64,000 nt of DNA, taken from contig NZ_RKQF01000001.1 of assembly GCF_003814875.1 (NCBI RefSeq), positions 7,068,001 to 7,132,000 on the forward strand. Reading direction: 5' to 3'. A model generated the notes under the pieces. The model was not told the origin of the DNA. It saw nothing but the letters and a program-made list of their open reading frames with translations, and ran no database searches. This stretch comes from Streptomyces sp. Ag109_O5-1. GTDB taxonomy: Bacteria; Actinomycetota; Actinomycetes; Streptomycetales; Streptomycetaceae. The translations under genes were made by a program, and so were the position numbers. Below are positions 1-8,319 of this stretch, piece by piece (the stretch's first letter is position 1; each line of letters opens with the position of its first letter).

Positions 1-125
1 CACCGCGCCATCGTAGGGAACCGTTCTGTGTGAGTCCCGTGCAATGGGGCTTAGAGATGGGTTCCTTTGCGATCGCCGCCCGGTTCCGGGGAGGGGCTGT
101 CGGTGGCTGCTGCGAGGATGGGGAG

Positions 126-974
126 GTGACTGGAACCCTTGTCCTCGCAGGCACCCCCATCGGCGACGTCGCGGACGCACCGCCCCGGCTCGCGGCCGAG
201 CTGACCGGCGCCGACGTGATCGCGGCCGAGGACACCCGGCGGCTGCGGTGGCTCACGCAGGCGCTGGGTGTGACGCCCAAGGGCCGTGTGGTGTCGTACT
301 TCGAGGGCAACGAGGCCGCCCGCACCCCCGAACTCGTCGAGGAGCTCCTCGGCGGCGCGCGCGTGCTGCTCGTCACCGACGCCGGAATGCCCTCCGTCTC
401 CGACCCCGGCTACCGGCTGGTCGCGGCCGCCGTGGAGAAGGAGATCCACGTCACAGCCGTCCCGGGGCCGTCCGCCGTCCTCACCGCGCTCGCGCTGTCC
501 GGGCTGCCCGTCGACCGGTTCTGCTTCGAGGGCTTCCTGCCGCGCAAGGCGGGCGAACGGCTCGGCCGACTCCGCGAGGTCGCCGAGGAACGCCGAACCC
601 TCGTCTACTTCGAGGCCCCGCACCGCCTCGACGACACCCTTGCCGCGATGGCCGAGGTCTTCGGCGGAGAGCGGCGGGCCGCCGTATGCCGTGAGCTGAC
701 CAAGACGTACGAGGAGGTACGGCGCGGTCCGCTGGCCGAGCTGGCCGTGTGGGCCGCCGAGGGAGTGCGCGGTGAGATCACCGTCGTCGTCGAGGGCGCG
801 CCCGAGCGCGGACCCGAGGAACTCGGTGCGGAGGAGTTGGTGCGGAGGGTGCGGGTGCGGGAGGAGGCCGGGGAGCGGCGCAAGGAGGCGATCGCGGCGG
901 TGGCCGTGGAGGCGGGGATTCCTAAGCGGGTCGTGTTCGACGCGGTGGTTGCCGCGAAGCGTGTTGATGGGTGA
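126..974 (+). CDS. rsmI: 16S rRNA (cytidine-1402-2'-O)-methyltransferase RsmI
   Basis: RsmI methylates the 2'-OH of C1402 in the decoding centre of 16S rRNA, using S-adenosylmethionine. The 282-residue product has the tetrapyrrole-methylase-like fold signatures: TGTLVLAGTPIGD at the N-terminus, the AAEDTRR motif, TDAGMPSVSDPG near residue 95 and GPSAVLTALALSGLP near residue 120. The frame is open further upstream, but the family begins at the TGTLVLAGTPIG strand and GTG 126 has a GAGG SD at 114-117, so 126 is preferred over the earlier start at 30. It stands alone, followed by a dispersed hairpin repeat. Length is normal for the family. Confidence 0.95.
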   Translation: MTGTLVLAGTPIGDVADAPPRLAAELTGADVIAAEDTRRLRWLTQALGVTPKGRVVSYFEGNEAARTPELVEELLGGARVLLVTDAGMPSVSDPGYRLVAAAVEKEIHVTAVPGPSAVLTALALSGLPVDRFCFEGFLPRKAGERLGRLREVAEERRTLVYFEAPHRLDDTLAAMAEVFGGERRAAVCRELTKTYEEVRRGPLAELAVWAAEGVRGEITVVVEGAPERGPEELGAEELVRRVRVREEAGERRKEAIAAVAVEAGIPKRVVFDAVVAAKRVDG

Positions 975-1028
975 GGTCGGTTCGGCCGCGCTGTCGTGGT
1001 TGCTTTTGTGCAGTCGGCTGCGGGGCGG

Positions 1029-1075
1029 CGGGGGCTGGTCGCGCAGTTCCCCGCGCCCCTTTCGGGGCGCCCCGG
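1029..1075. repeat. Dispersed Streptomyces intergenic palindromic repeat, copy 1
   Basis: The core GCGCAGTTCCCCGCGCCCC is followed by the stem GCGCCCC (1053-1059)/GGGGCGC (1064-1070) with a 4-nt loop. The same core recurs at 10161-10211, and diverged relatives lie at 15389-15460 and 22364-22440. It sits just after rsmI, where it probably also acts as a transcription terminator. The rest of the 975-1427 gap shows no gene. Confidence 0.75.
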
Positions 1076-1427
1076 CGACTGGCCTTCCAAGGGGGCGCTC
1101 CCTGATCTTTGAGCGCGCTGCTTCTCCCTTGAGCATGCGCCCCTGACCTGCGGAGATGCTTCCTCTGAGCGAGGAGCTTCTCGCCTGAGCGCGCGCCCCA
1201 CGGGACGGTAAAGCGAGGGCGGGAAAGGCAAAGCCAACCCCCCTGTCGCAAGGCCTGTTCGGCAAGTGAAGTCCAAATCGCCTCCAACAGTCGACAGGCC
1301 TGATGCATTCGCGCCGGTGAAGGCGTCCACTGGTCAGCAGGGACAGCACCCGTCCCTCACCCCCAACGGGATTCCGGGGGGAATCCCCGCGCCGGGGGTG
1401 CTTGTCCAGCGGACAAGAGGAGCTGGC

Positions 1428-1877
1428 ATGAGTGAGATCGCAGGGCAGACCGGCCTCCGCGGTACGGCCACAGCCGTCGTCCACGAGTCGTATTCCTTCG
1501 CCTGCATGCGTTGCGGGCACGGCTGGGAGCAGTCGTACCAGATAGAGCACCACACGGACGCCGACAACCACGAGTTCGTCATGTATGTGGCGAACGGTCA
1601 GGTCGTCCCGTCCCCGCTGAGCCGGCCCGCGTGCCTGAACTGCGACGGCCATGTCGTCCGGATCATGCGTGCGGGGCAGGTCTCGTCGGTGCGGAACGCG
1701 GCGCAGCGTTCGCATCAGCGGCCGGTGCAGGGCCTTCCGGACGGAGGGGCCGGAGAGGAGGCGACCGAGGCGGCGGCGGCCGAGGCGGCGGCGACGGAGG
1801 CCACCGCACAGGTCAGGGAGCCACACCACTGGCATCTGTCCGATCTCCTGCATCCGTTCCAGCGCAAGGCGAGCTGA
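1428..1877 (+). CDS. Zinc-ribbon-like conserved hypothetical protein
   Basis: This 149-residue protein has two cysteine pairs, CMRCGHGW near residue 24 and CLNCDGH near residue 70, spaced as in a treble-clef or zinc-ribbon fold. The C-terminal third is rich in Ala and Glu and probably disordered. ATG 1428 follows a GAGGAG SD at 1417-1422; earlier in-frame codons lack one. I do not recognise a named family. It is a probable small zinc-binding cytoplasmic protein of unknown role between rsmI and a TatD nuclease. Confidence 0.75.
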   Translation: MSEIAGQTGLRGTATAVVHESYSFACMRCGHGWEQSYQIEHHTDADNHEFVMYVANGQVVPSPLSRPACLNCDGHVVRIMRAGQVSSVRNAAQRSHQRPVQGLPDGGAGEEATEAAAAEAAATEATAQVREPHHWHLSDLLHPFQRKAS

Positions 1878-1912
1878 CCCGGGCGCGAGGCCGGCACGGC
1901 ATGCCCCTTTCG

Positions 1913-1918
1913 TAGGAT
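1913..1918 (+). promoter_or_regulatory. -10 hexamer TAGGAT for leaderless tatD-family gene
   Basis: TAGGAT ends exactly 6 nt before ATG 1925, so a standard start site would fall on the A of the start codon. No convincing SD precedes the gene. Confidence 0.6.
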
Positions 1919-1924
1919 CGGGGC

Positions 1925-2830
1925 ATGCCTTCGAACGCCTCCGGTACCGGCACCTCCGGTACGGCCGACAAGAACGCGGCACCGCCGCTCCCGGAACCCC
2001 TCCGGGTGCCGGTCGCCGACTCCCACACCCACCTCGACATGCAGTCCGGCACCGTCGAGCAGGGCCTCAGGAAGGCCGCGTCGGTGGGGGTGACGACCGT
2101 CGTCCAGGTCGGCTGCGACATCAAGGGCTCCCGGTGGGCGGCCGAGACCGCCGCCGCGCACGAGAACGTCCACGCGACCGTCGCCCTGCACCCCAACGAA
2201 GCCCCGCGCATCGTCCACGGCGACCCCGACGGCTGGTCCCGGCAGGGCGCCCGCACGGCGGGCGGCGACACCGCGCTGGACGACGCCCTCGCCGAGATAG
2301 ACCGGCTGGCGGGGCTGCCCCAGGTCAGGGGTGTCGGTGAGACCGGTCTCGACTACTTCCGCACCGGGCCCGAGGGCAAGGCCGCCCAGGAGCGCTCCTT
2401 CCGTGCCCATATCGAGATCGCCAAGCGGCACGGCAAGGCCCTCGTCATCCACGACCGGGACGCCCACGCCGACGTGCTGCGCGTCCTCAAGGAGGAGGGC
2501 GCCCCCGAGCGGACCGTGTTCCACTGCTACTCCGGGGACGCCGAGATGGCCGAGGAGTGCGCCCGCGAGGGTTACTTCATGTCCTTCGCCGGCAACGTCA
2601 CCTTCAAGAACGCCCAGAACCTGCGGGACGCCCTCGCCGTCGCCCCGCTCGAACTGGTCCTCGTGGAGACCGACGCACCCTTCCTGACCCCGGCGCCGTA
2701 CCGCGGACGGCCCAACGCGCCGTATCTCATTCCGATCACGGTGCGCGCGATGGCCGCCGTGCGCGGTATCGACGAGGACGCGCTGGCGACGGCCCTGGGC
2801 GCGAACACGGCCCGTGCCTTCGATTACTGA
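1925..2830 (+). CDS. TatD family metal-dependent hydrolase/DNase
   Basis: This 301-residue TIM-barrel amidohydrolase belongs to the TatD family, whose members act as metal-dependent DNases or related phosphohydrolases. Visible metal-site motifs are DSHTHLDM near residue 35, the GETGLDY strand near residue 138, VIHDRDAH near residue 175, HCYSG near residue 200 and ETDAPFLTP near residue 250. An N-terminal extension of about 30 residues is low in complexity. ATG 1925 lies 6 nt after TAGGAT, which points to a leaderless mRNA. The exact substrate is not visible. In this neighbourhood it precedes the Rpf and rsmA genes. Confidence 0.92.
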   Translation: MPSNASGTGTSGTADKNAAPPLPEPLRVPVADSHTHLDMQSGTVEQGLRKAASVGVTTVVQVGCDIKGSRWAAETAAAHENVHATVALHPNEAPRIVHGDPDGWSRQGARTAGGDTALDDALAEIDRLAGLPQVRGVGETGLDYFRTGPEGKAAQERSFRAHIEIAKRHGKALVIHDRDAHADVLRVLKEEGAPERTVFHCYSGDAEMAEECAREGYFMSFAGNVTFKNAQNLRDALAVAPLELVLVETDAPFLTPAPYRGRPNAPYLIPITVRAMAAVRGIDEDALATALGANTARAFDY

Positions 2831-2845
2831 GAGTGCACATAACGT

Positions 2846-2853
2846 AACCGGTT
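2846..2853. promoter_or_regulatory. AACCGGTT palindrome upstream of rpf gene
   Basis: An 8-bp perfect palindrome lies inside a locally A+T-rich stretch of the 156-bp tatD-rpf gap. It may mark the rpf promoter or an operator. I could not recognise the conserved elements of a cyclic di-AMP (ydaO-type) riboswitch here. Confidence 0.25.
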
Positions 2854-2986
2854 TATAACGCTCGCGAGGGCTCCCTCGGAGCTGGGTCGCGACTGTGAGT
2901 AGTCGTGCCGCTTTGGAGAGTGACTGGCACTCCGCTAGGTTCTGGGGCCCGATCCGGACCCCTCTGGCCCCCTGGAGCGTGTCGGC

Positions 2987-4576
2987 GTGAGCACATCGCA
3001 GTACGAGACGTTTGGCGCGTACGACCCCTATGGTGCGCCCGGCGTGCGCGGGCAGTACGGCGCGCATGGGCATGGCGTGCCGGGCATGCCTGGAGTTCAT
3101 GGTGTGCCCGGTGCTCACGGTGCGCCGGGCGCGAGGGGTGCGTACGGGGAGCAAGGCGGGTATCACGCACCCGGAGCGAACGGCGCACCTGTCGTGAACG
3201 GCATGAACGGCATGAACGGCGTGAACGGCGTGAACGGCGTGCACGACTCCGCGACGCTGGGATATGGCGCGGTCTACGGGAGCGGCGATACGTACCGTCC
3301 GGCGTACGAGGTCTCGGCGGGAGCGGGAGGTGCGTCGGCGGCGGCGCGCGCTCACGTGAGTGAGCCGGTGCTTCCACGGCAGGGCGAGCGCGTGCCGGAA
3401 GGCAGGGCGCGTGCGGCGGAGGCGCGCGCTGTCGTGGGACGGCGGGCCGCGCGCCGGCGGAAGGCGCGGTACACCCAGCGCCCGGAGTCCGCCGTACGCC
3501 GGCTGCTGCCGCAGGCCCTGGTCGTCGCGTTCCTCGCCGGCGGCACCACCGCGTTCCTCGCCAAGGACAAGGCGATCGAGCTGACCGTCGACGGCAGGCC
3601 GCGCACCCTGCACACGTTCGCCGACGACGTGACCGGCCTGCTGGCCGAGGAGGGTGTGCGGGTGGGGGCGCACGACGCGGTGGTGCCCGCCCGCGGCGCG
3701 GCCCTGGCCAGCGGGGACGAGGTCGCGGTGCGCTACGGCCGCCCGGTCCGGCTCACCCTGGACGGCCGGCGGCGCGAGGTGTGGACGACGGCGAGCACGG
3801 TGGAGGGGGCGCTCCGACAGCTGGGGGTGCGTGCCGAGGGCGCATACCTGTCGACCTCGCGCTCCCAGAACATCGGTCGCGCCGGGCTGGCGCTCGACGT
3901 GCGCACCGAGCGCACCGTCACGATCCTGGCGGACGGCCGGACCCGCACCATCCGCACCAACGCGGCGACCGTCGGCGAGGCCGTCGAGGAGGCCGGGATC
4001 ACCCTGCACGGTCAGGACACCACCTCCGTCCCGCCGGGCGACTTCCCGCGCGACGGGCAGACGGTGACCGTGCTGCGCGTCAAGGGCAGCAGGGAGGTCC
4101 GCGAGGAGGTGATCCCCTTCGAGGTGCGGCGGACGCAGGACCCCACGCTGTTCAAGGGGACCGAGGTGGTCGAGCAGCTCGGCCGGCCCGGGCTGCGCCG
4201 GGTCACGTACTACCTGCGGTCCGTCAACGGCGTCCGGCAGAAGCCGCACCGCGAGACGTCCGAGCTGGTGCGCGAGCCGCGCGCGCAGCTGGTGAAGGTC
4301 GGCACCAAGCCGCACCCGGACTCCGTGAAGGGAGCCGACGGCCTGAACTGGCACGGTCTCGCCGTCTGCGAGTCCGGCGGCCGCCCGCACGCGGTGGACT
4401 CCTCCGGGACGTACGGCGGGCTCTACCAGTTCGACACGCGCACCTGGCACAGCCTCGGCGGCAGCGGGCGCCCGCAGGACGCGCCGGCCGGGGAGCAGAC
4501 GTTCCGTGCGAAGAAGCTCTACGTGAGCCGCGGGGCCACCCCCTGGCCGCACTGCGGGGCGCGACTGCACGGGTGA
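2987..4576 (+). CDS. rpfB: Resuscitation-promoting factor (RpfB-type) muralytic protein
   Basis: This is a cell-wall lytic transglycosylase-like factor associated with germination and resuscitation. The order in the 529-residue product is: a glycine-rich N-terminus with GxPGxxG-like pieces and an [15 protein letters not shown] run (about residues 1-90); a basic stretch; one membrane segment near residues 172-191; DUF348 units; a G5-like domain ending about residue 410; and the C-terminal Rpf domain ([11 protein letters not shown]...[12 protein letters not shown]) with the catalytic Glu at about residue 462. GTG 2987 has a weak GGAG SD. The RpfB label rests on the DUF348/G5/Rpf order. The long cytoplasmic N-terminus is unusual. 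Confidence 0.9.
   Translation: MSTSQYETFGAYDPYGAPGVRGQYGAHGHGVPGMPGVHGVPGAHGAPGARGAYGEQGGYHAPGANGAPVVNGMNGMNGVNGVNGVHDSATLGYGAVYGSGDTYRPAYEVSAGAGGASAAARAHVSEPVLPRQGERVPEGRARAAEARAVVGRRAARRRKARYTQRPESAVRRLLPQALVVAFLAGGTTAFLAKDKAIELTVDGRPRTLHTFADDVTGLLAEEGVRVGAHDAVVPARGAALASGDEVAVRYGRPVRLTLDGRRREVWTTASTVEGALRQLGVRAEGAYLSTSRSQNIGRAGLALDVRTERTVTILADGRTRTIRTNAATVGEAVEEAGITLHGQDTTSVPPGDFPRDGQTVTVLRVKGSREVREEVIPFEVRRTQDPTLFKGTEVVEQLGRPGLRRVTYYLRSVNGVRQKPHRETSELVREPRAQLVKVGTKPHPDSVKGADGLNWHGLAVCESGGRPHAVDSSGTYGGLYQFDTRTWHSLGGSGRPQDAPAGEQTFRAKKLYVSRGATPWPHCGARLHG
3193..3242 (+). repeat. 9-bp coding tandem repeat in rpf gene
   Basis: Five near-identical 9-bp units (AACGGCATG/GTG type) encode the NGM/NGV run in the N-terminal region of the Rpf protein. 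Its in-frame unit length would allow length variation without a frameshift. Confidence 0.7.
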
Positions 4577-4602
4577 CCGGCGGAGGGGTCCGCCACGGCC
4601 CG

Positions 4603-4608
4603 TACCCT
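4603..4608 (+). promoter_or_regulatory. -10 hexamer TACCCT for leaderless rsmA
   Basis: TACCCT ends 6 nt before GTG 4615. There is no SD at a usable distance, so transcription likely begins at the start codon. Confidence 0.55.
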
Positions 4609-4614
4609 TGTCCC

Positions 4615-5484
4615 GTGAGCAGCCCCACCCCCGACGCCCTCCTCGGCCCCGCCGACATCCGCGAGCTCGCGGCAGCGCTCGGTGTACGCCCCACCAAACA
4701 GCGCGGCCAGAACTTCGTGATCGACGCCAACACGGTCCGCCGTATCGTCCGCACCGCCGGGGTCCGCCCGGACGACGTCGTCGTCGAGGTCGGCCCGGGA
4801 CTCGGGTCCCTCACCCTCGCGCTGCTGGAGGTCGCCGACCGGGTCACCGCCGTCGAGATCGACGACGTCCTCGCGGGCGCCCTGCCCGCGACGATCACGG
4901 CGCGCATGCCGGCGCGCGCGGACCGGTTCGCGCTGGTCCACTCCGACGCGATGCACGTCACCGAGCTGCCCGGCCCGGCGCCGACCGCGCTCGTCGCGAA
5001 CCTGCCGTACAACGTCGCCGTCCCCGTCCTCCTCCACATGCTCGACACCTTCCCGAGCATCGAGCGGACGCTGGTGATGGTGCAGTCCGAGGTCGCCGAC
5101 CGGCTCGCCGCCGCACCCGGCAACAAGGTGTACGGCGTGCCCTCCGTCAAGGCCAACTGGTACGCCGAGGTGAAGCGCGCCGGTGCCATCGGCCGCAACG
5201 TCTTCTGGCCCGCCCCGAACGTCGACAGCGGACTGGTCTCCCTCGTCCGGCGCACCGAACCGGTCAAGACGACGGCCTCCAAGCGGGAGGTCTTCACGGT
5301 CGTCGACGCGGCGTTCGCCCAGCGGCGCAAGACCCTGCGGGCCGCGCTCGCCGGATGGGCCGGGTCCGCGGCGGCCGCGGAGGCGGCGCTGGTGGCGGCC
5401 GGTGTCTCGCCGCAGGCGCGCGGGGAGTCGCTGACCGTGGAGGAGTTCGCGAGGATCGCCGAGCACAAGGAGTCCGGTAAGTGA
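4615..5484 (+). CDS. rsmA: 16S rRNA (adenine-1518/1519-N6) dimethyltransferase RsmA/KsgA
   Basis: RsmA dimethylates the two adjacent adenines in helix 45 of 16S rRNA late in 30S assembly. The 289-residue product shows RGQNFVID near residue 33, the SAM-binding [10 protein letters not shown] near residue 58, and the catalytic motif NLPYNVAVP near residue 127. The frame is open far upstream through the rpf gene, but the family starts close to the RELAAALG helix, and GTG 4615 lies at a leaderless distance from TACCCT. Its stop overlaps the ispE start by 4 nt (GTGA), so the two are translationally coupled. Confidence 0.96.
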   Translation: MSSPTPDALLGPADIRELAAALGVRPTKQRGQNFVIDANTVRRIVRTAGVRPDDVVVEVGPGLGSLTLALLEVADRVTAVEIDDVLAGALPATITARMPARADRFALVHSDAMHVTELPGPAPTALVANLPYNVAVPVLLHMLDTFPSIERTLVMVQSEVADRLAAAPGNKVYGVPSVKANWYAEVKRAGAIGRNVFWPAPNVDSGLVSLVRRTEPVKTTASKREVFTVVDAAFAQRRKTLRAALAGWAGSAAAAEAALVAAGVSPQARGESLTVEEFARIAEHKESGK

Positions 5485-6410
5485 GCGTCACGGTACGCGT
5501 CCCCGCCAAGGTCAACGTCCAGCTCGCGGTGGGCGCCGCCCGCCCCGACGGCTTCCACGACCTCGCCAACGTCTTCCTCGCCGTCGGCCTCTACGACGAG
5601 GTCACGGTCACGCCCGCCGACGAGCTGCGCATCACCTGCGAGGGTCCGGACGCCGACCAGGTCCCCCTGGACCGCACCAACCTCGCCGCACGCGCCGCCA
5701 TCGCGCTCGCCGGGCGCCGGGGCATCGAACCGGCCGTGCACATCCACATCGCCAAGGACATTCCGGTGGCCGGCGGCATGGCCGGGGGGAGCGCGGACGG
5801 GGCGGGCGCGCTGCTCGCCTGCAACGAGCTCTGGCGCGCGGGCGCCTCCCGCGCCGAACTCCTCGCCATCTGCGCCGACCTGGGCAGCGATGTGCCCTTC
5901 AGCCTGGTCGGCGGCGCCGCCCTCGGCACCGGGCGCGGCGAACGGCTCAGCGTCCTCGACGTCGGCGGCACCTTCCACTGGGTCTTCGCGATGGCGGAGC
6001 GCGGGCTGTCCACCCCGGCCGTCTTCCGTGAGTTCGACCGGCTCGCCGAGGGCCTCGACATCCCCGAGCCCGTCGCCTCCCCCGACCTCCTCGACGCGCT
6101 CGCCAAGGGCGACGCCGACGCGCTCGCCGCGGCCGTCTCCAACGACCTCCAGCCCGCCGCGCTCTCCCTCTTCCCGGAACTCGCGGACACGCTCGCCGCG
6201 GGCCGCGCGGCCGGCGCCCTCACCGCCCTGGTCTCCGGCTCCGGCCCCACGACCGCGTTCCTGGTCCGCGACCCGGAATCGGCGACCAAGGTCTCCGAGG
6301 CGCTCCTGGCCTCCGGCACCTGCCGCACGGCCCGTACGGCAACGGCCCCCGCACCGGGCGCGCAGGTCCTGCCGCCGACGCCGGACACCGCCGCCCGCGC
6401 TGACGTGTGA
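5481..6410 (+). CDS. ispE: 4-diphosphocytidyl-2-C-methyl-D-erythritol kinase
   Basis: IspE phosphorylates CDP-methylerythritol in the non-mevalonate (MEP) route to isoprenoid precursors. The 309-residue GHMP kinase has the N-terminal [14 protein letters not shown] strand, the glycine-rich ATP loop [16 protein letters not shown] near residue 95 and a C-terminal [10 protein letters not shown] motif near residue 253. The GTG start overlaps the rsmA stop. The stop codon lies within the first unit of a degenerate 25-bp tandem repeat that continues downstream. Confidence 0.96.
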   Translation: MSVTVRVPAKVNVQLAVGAARPDGFHDLANVFLAVGLYDEVTVTPADELRITCEGPDADQVPLDRTNLAARAAIALAGRRGIEPAVHIHIAKDIPVAGGMAGGSADGAGALLACNELWRAGASRAELLAICADLGSDVPFSLVGGAALGTGRGERLSVLDVGGTFHWVFAMAERGLSTPAVFREFDRLAEGLDIPEPVASPDLLDALAKGDADALAAAVSNDLQPAALSLFPELADTLAAGRAAGALTALVSGSGPTTAFLVRDPESATKVSEALLASGTCRTARTATAPAPGAQVLPPTPDTAARADV

Positions 6411-6575
6411 CAGCGGGGCCCATGCCGGTGTGTGACAGCGGGACTCACGGCGATACGGACACCGGCGCCCATGCCGACGCGTGACACCAGCGTCCCCGCC
6501 GACGCGTGAGCGGCGAGCTAACGCCGTTGTGTGAGTGAGCGCATACGCCGGGCGGGATGGAGGGCGTGTGCGCCG
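6403..6575 (+). repeat. Degenerate ~25-bp tandem repeat after ispE
   Basis: Seven consecutive units of 24-25 bp start at 6403, 6428, 6453, 6477, 6502, 6527 and 6551. Most end in GCCG and most carry a GTGTGAC- or GCGTGAG-like motif near their start. Units 1 and 2 are the closest match to each other. The array includes the ispE stop codon and fills the first part of the 420-bp gap before the next gene. No spacers are present, so it is a minisatellite-like array and not a CRISPR. The rest of the gap to 6830 shows nothing else I can name. Confidence 0.65.
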
Positions 6576-6830
6576 GGTGGACGGAGAGACCGCGCGCCAG
6601 GCTGCGACCGAGCTCGCGCAGGGCGCCCGATGCCTCGCGCCTGCCTACCACGCCCGGCCTCCCCGCTCCGGCGTGCATCCGCCGCCGCACGCCCCGCGTA
6701 AACCACCTGCCCTGCGCCCCTTCCCGCCACTAAGCTCCCCCGGCCGGCCCCGGACCAGGGACGGCGACACGGCGGCCGACGGCTCGGCAGGGCCGGCCGG
6801 TCCGGCCACGGGAGCGGGGGGCGCTCACGC

Positions 6831-8093
6831 ATGACCATCCATGAGCTCGTCGTCGCCGTACGGAACGGGGACGCGGACGGTGTCCGGCGGTTGCTGGACG
6901 ACGACGTCGACGCGGACATGCTCGACCCGGACGCCGGGGTGCCGCTGCTCTGTGTGGCCGTGGCGGCGTACGACGAGGACGTCGTCGACGCGCTGATCGA
7001 CGCGGGGGCCGACTCGCTGGCCGTGCTGCCCGACGGGAGTACGCCGGTACGGCGCGCGGTGGACGGCGGGTCGATCGAGATGGTGTCGGCGCTCACCCGG
7101 GACCCGGTGCGGTTCCCGGAGGGCGTGCGGCACGAACTGCTGGAGCTGGCTCGGCGGTGGGCCGGGGCGGGCGTGGCGGCAGAGCTCCGGCGCCGGAGCG
7201 GTGACCGCGGGCCGGTGGCGCGGGTGGTGGTCGGGGACCGCGACGGGGACGAGGTGTACGAGCAGTTCAGCGTGGGTGGGCTCACCGCGCGGGACGGGCA
7301 CGACGGGATTCTCACGGCGCTGGAGGCGAGTTTCGGGGTGCGGGCGCCGTTCGAGGAGGTGCTGACGAGGGCGCTGGTGCGCCGGAACCGGGACCATGCC
7401 GTGTGGTTCCAGGCCGCCCACACCCTCAGCAGACGGCTGGACGAGGAGACCTGGGCGGCGGCCGTGGCACTCGGCCGCAGTGAGGACCGCCTCCGGCGGC
7501 TGTTCGCGGCGGAGTTGCTGCTGTTCCTCGGGCTGGGCTCCTGCATCTCGTCGTACGCGCCCTTCGAAGAGCGCGGCACGGAGGTCCTGCTGCCCTGGGC
7601 GCGTGAGGAGCGGGACCCGGAGGTGCTGCGCGCCGTCCTCAACGCGCTGACCGAGAACTGGAGCCCGGAGATCGAGGAGCTGGGGCGGTCGTATCTGACG
7701 CATCCCGATGCCGGGGTGCGCTGCATGCTGCCGCACACGCTGGAGCTGGGGGAGAGCCGGCTGGTGGTGCGCCCCGAGAGCCTGAAGACGGTGTTCGCGC
7801 TGGCGCGGGATCCCGAGCCCCGCGTGCGGTCGGCGGCGTGCACCTGGCTGGCGGAGTATCCGGGGCACGACCCCGGCATCGCGGACGCGCTGGCCCGACT
7901 GGTGCACGAGGAGGACCAGGTCACCCGGATCTACGCCGTGTTCGGACTCGCTCATCAGGACGACCCGCGCTGTGTGGACGCCGAACGGCACATCGGTCCG
8001 GTGGATCCGGAGACGTGGTCGGACACCTGGATGCTGTGTGCGGTGGACAGATACCGACAGCGTGTGGCGAAGCAGGCGGCCGGCTCCGGGTGA
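6831..8093 (+). CDS. Ankyrin/HEAT-repeat protein
   Basis: This 420-residue soluble protein is built from helical repeats. Residues 1-80 contain ankyrin-like units (HELVVAVRNGDADGVRRLL, then a unit with VVDALIDAGADSLAV and PVRRAVDGGSIEMV). From about residue 180 onward HEAT-like helix pairs follow, such as EVLRAVLNALTENWSPEIEEL and RVRSAACTWLAEYPGHDPG. No catalytic motif is visible, so a protein-interaction scaffold is the safest reading. ATG 6831 has a GGAG-containing purine stretch about 8 nt upstream. Confidence 0.8.
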   Translation: MTIHELVVAVRNGDADGVRRLLDDDVDADMLDPDAGVPLLCVAVAAYDEDVVDALIDAGADSLAVLPDGSTPVRRAVDGGSIEMVSALTRDPVRFPEGVRHELLELARRWAGAGVAAELRRRSGDRGPVARVVVGDRDGDEVYEQFSVGGLTARDGHDGILTALEASFGVRAPFEEVLTRALVRRNRDHAVWFQAAHTLSRRLDEETWAAAVALGRSEDRLRRLFAAELLLFLGLGSCISSYAPFEERGTEVLLPWAREERDPEVLRAVLNALTENWSPEIEELGRSYLTHPDAGVRCMLPHTLELGESRLVVRPESLKTVFALARDPEPRVRSAACTWLAEYPGHDPGIADALARLVHEEDQVTRIYAVFGLAHQDDPRCVDAERHIGPVDPETWSDTWMLCAVDRYRQRVAKQAAGSG

Positions 8094-8112
8094 CGCGGTC
8101 ACCCCGGAGGAT

Positions 8113-8155
8113 GACCAAGGACGTCACCAAGGACGTCACCAGGACGTCACCAAGG
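8113..8155 (+). repeat. ~12-bp tandem repeat (GACGTCACCAAG)
   Basis: Four GACGTCACC units lie head to tail between the HEAT-repeat gene and the ABC-F gene. A 61-codon open frame crosses them, but its ATG directly abuts the GGAGG, so I do not call a gene there. Confidence 0.6.
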
Positions 8156-8319
8156 TCTCCGGCCGCCGCGACCGGCCGCGGGGCGACCGCCCGGGCCGGA
8201 CGGCGTACGACCGCCTCGACGAGGCACGCGCGCGGGCGGGCCGAAAGCGGCTCGCGGCCGGACGGCCTCCCCGTGCGCATTACGCTGGGAGGCTGACCGT
8301 CCCCGTGCGCAGGAGTGAA

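Noticed and set aside
2831-2986. Cyclic di-AMP (ydaO-type) riboswitch upstream of the rpf gene.
   Set aside because: The 156-bp gap is short and I could not recognise the conserved riboswitch blocks.
6403-6575. Possible CRISPR array in the ispE downstream repeats.
   Set aside because: Units are contiguous, degenerate and have no unique spacers or cas genes.
8111-8296. Small ORF of 61 codons across the GACGTCACC repeats.
   Set aside because: The ATG directly abuts GGAGG (no spacing), and the translation is repeat-derived and Arg/Ala-rich with no family resemblance.
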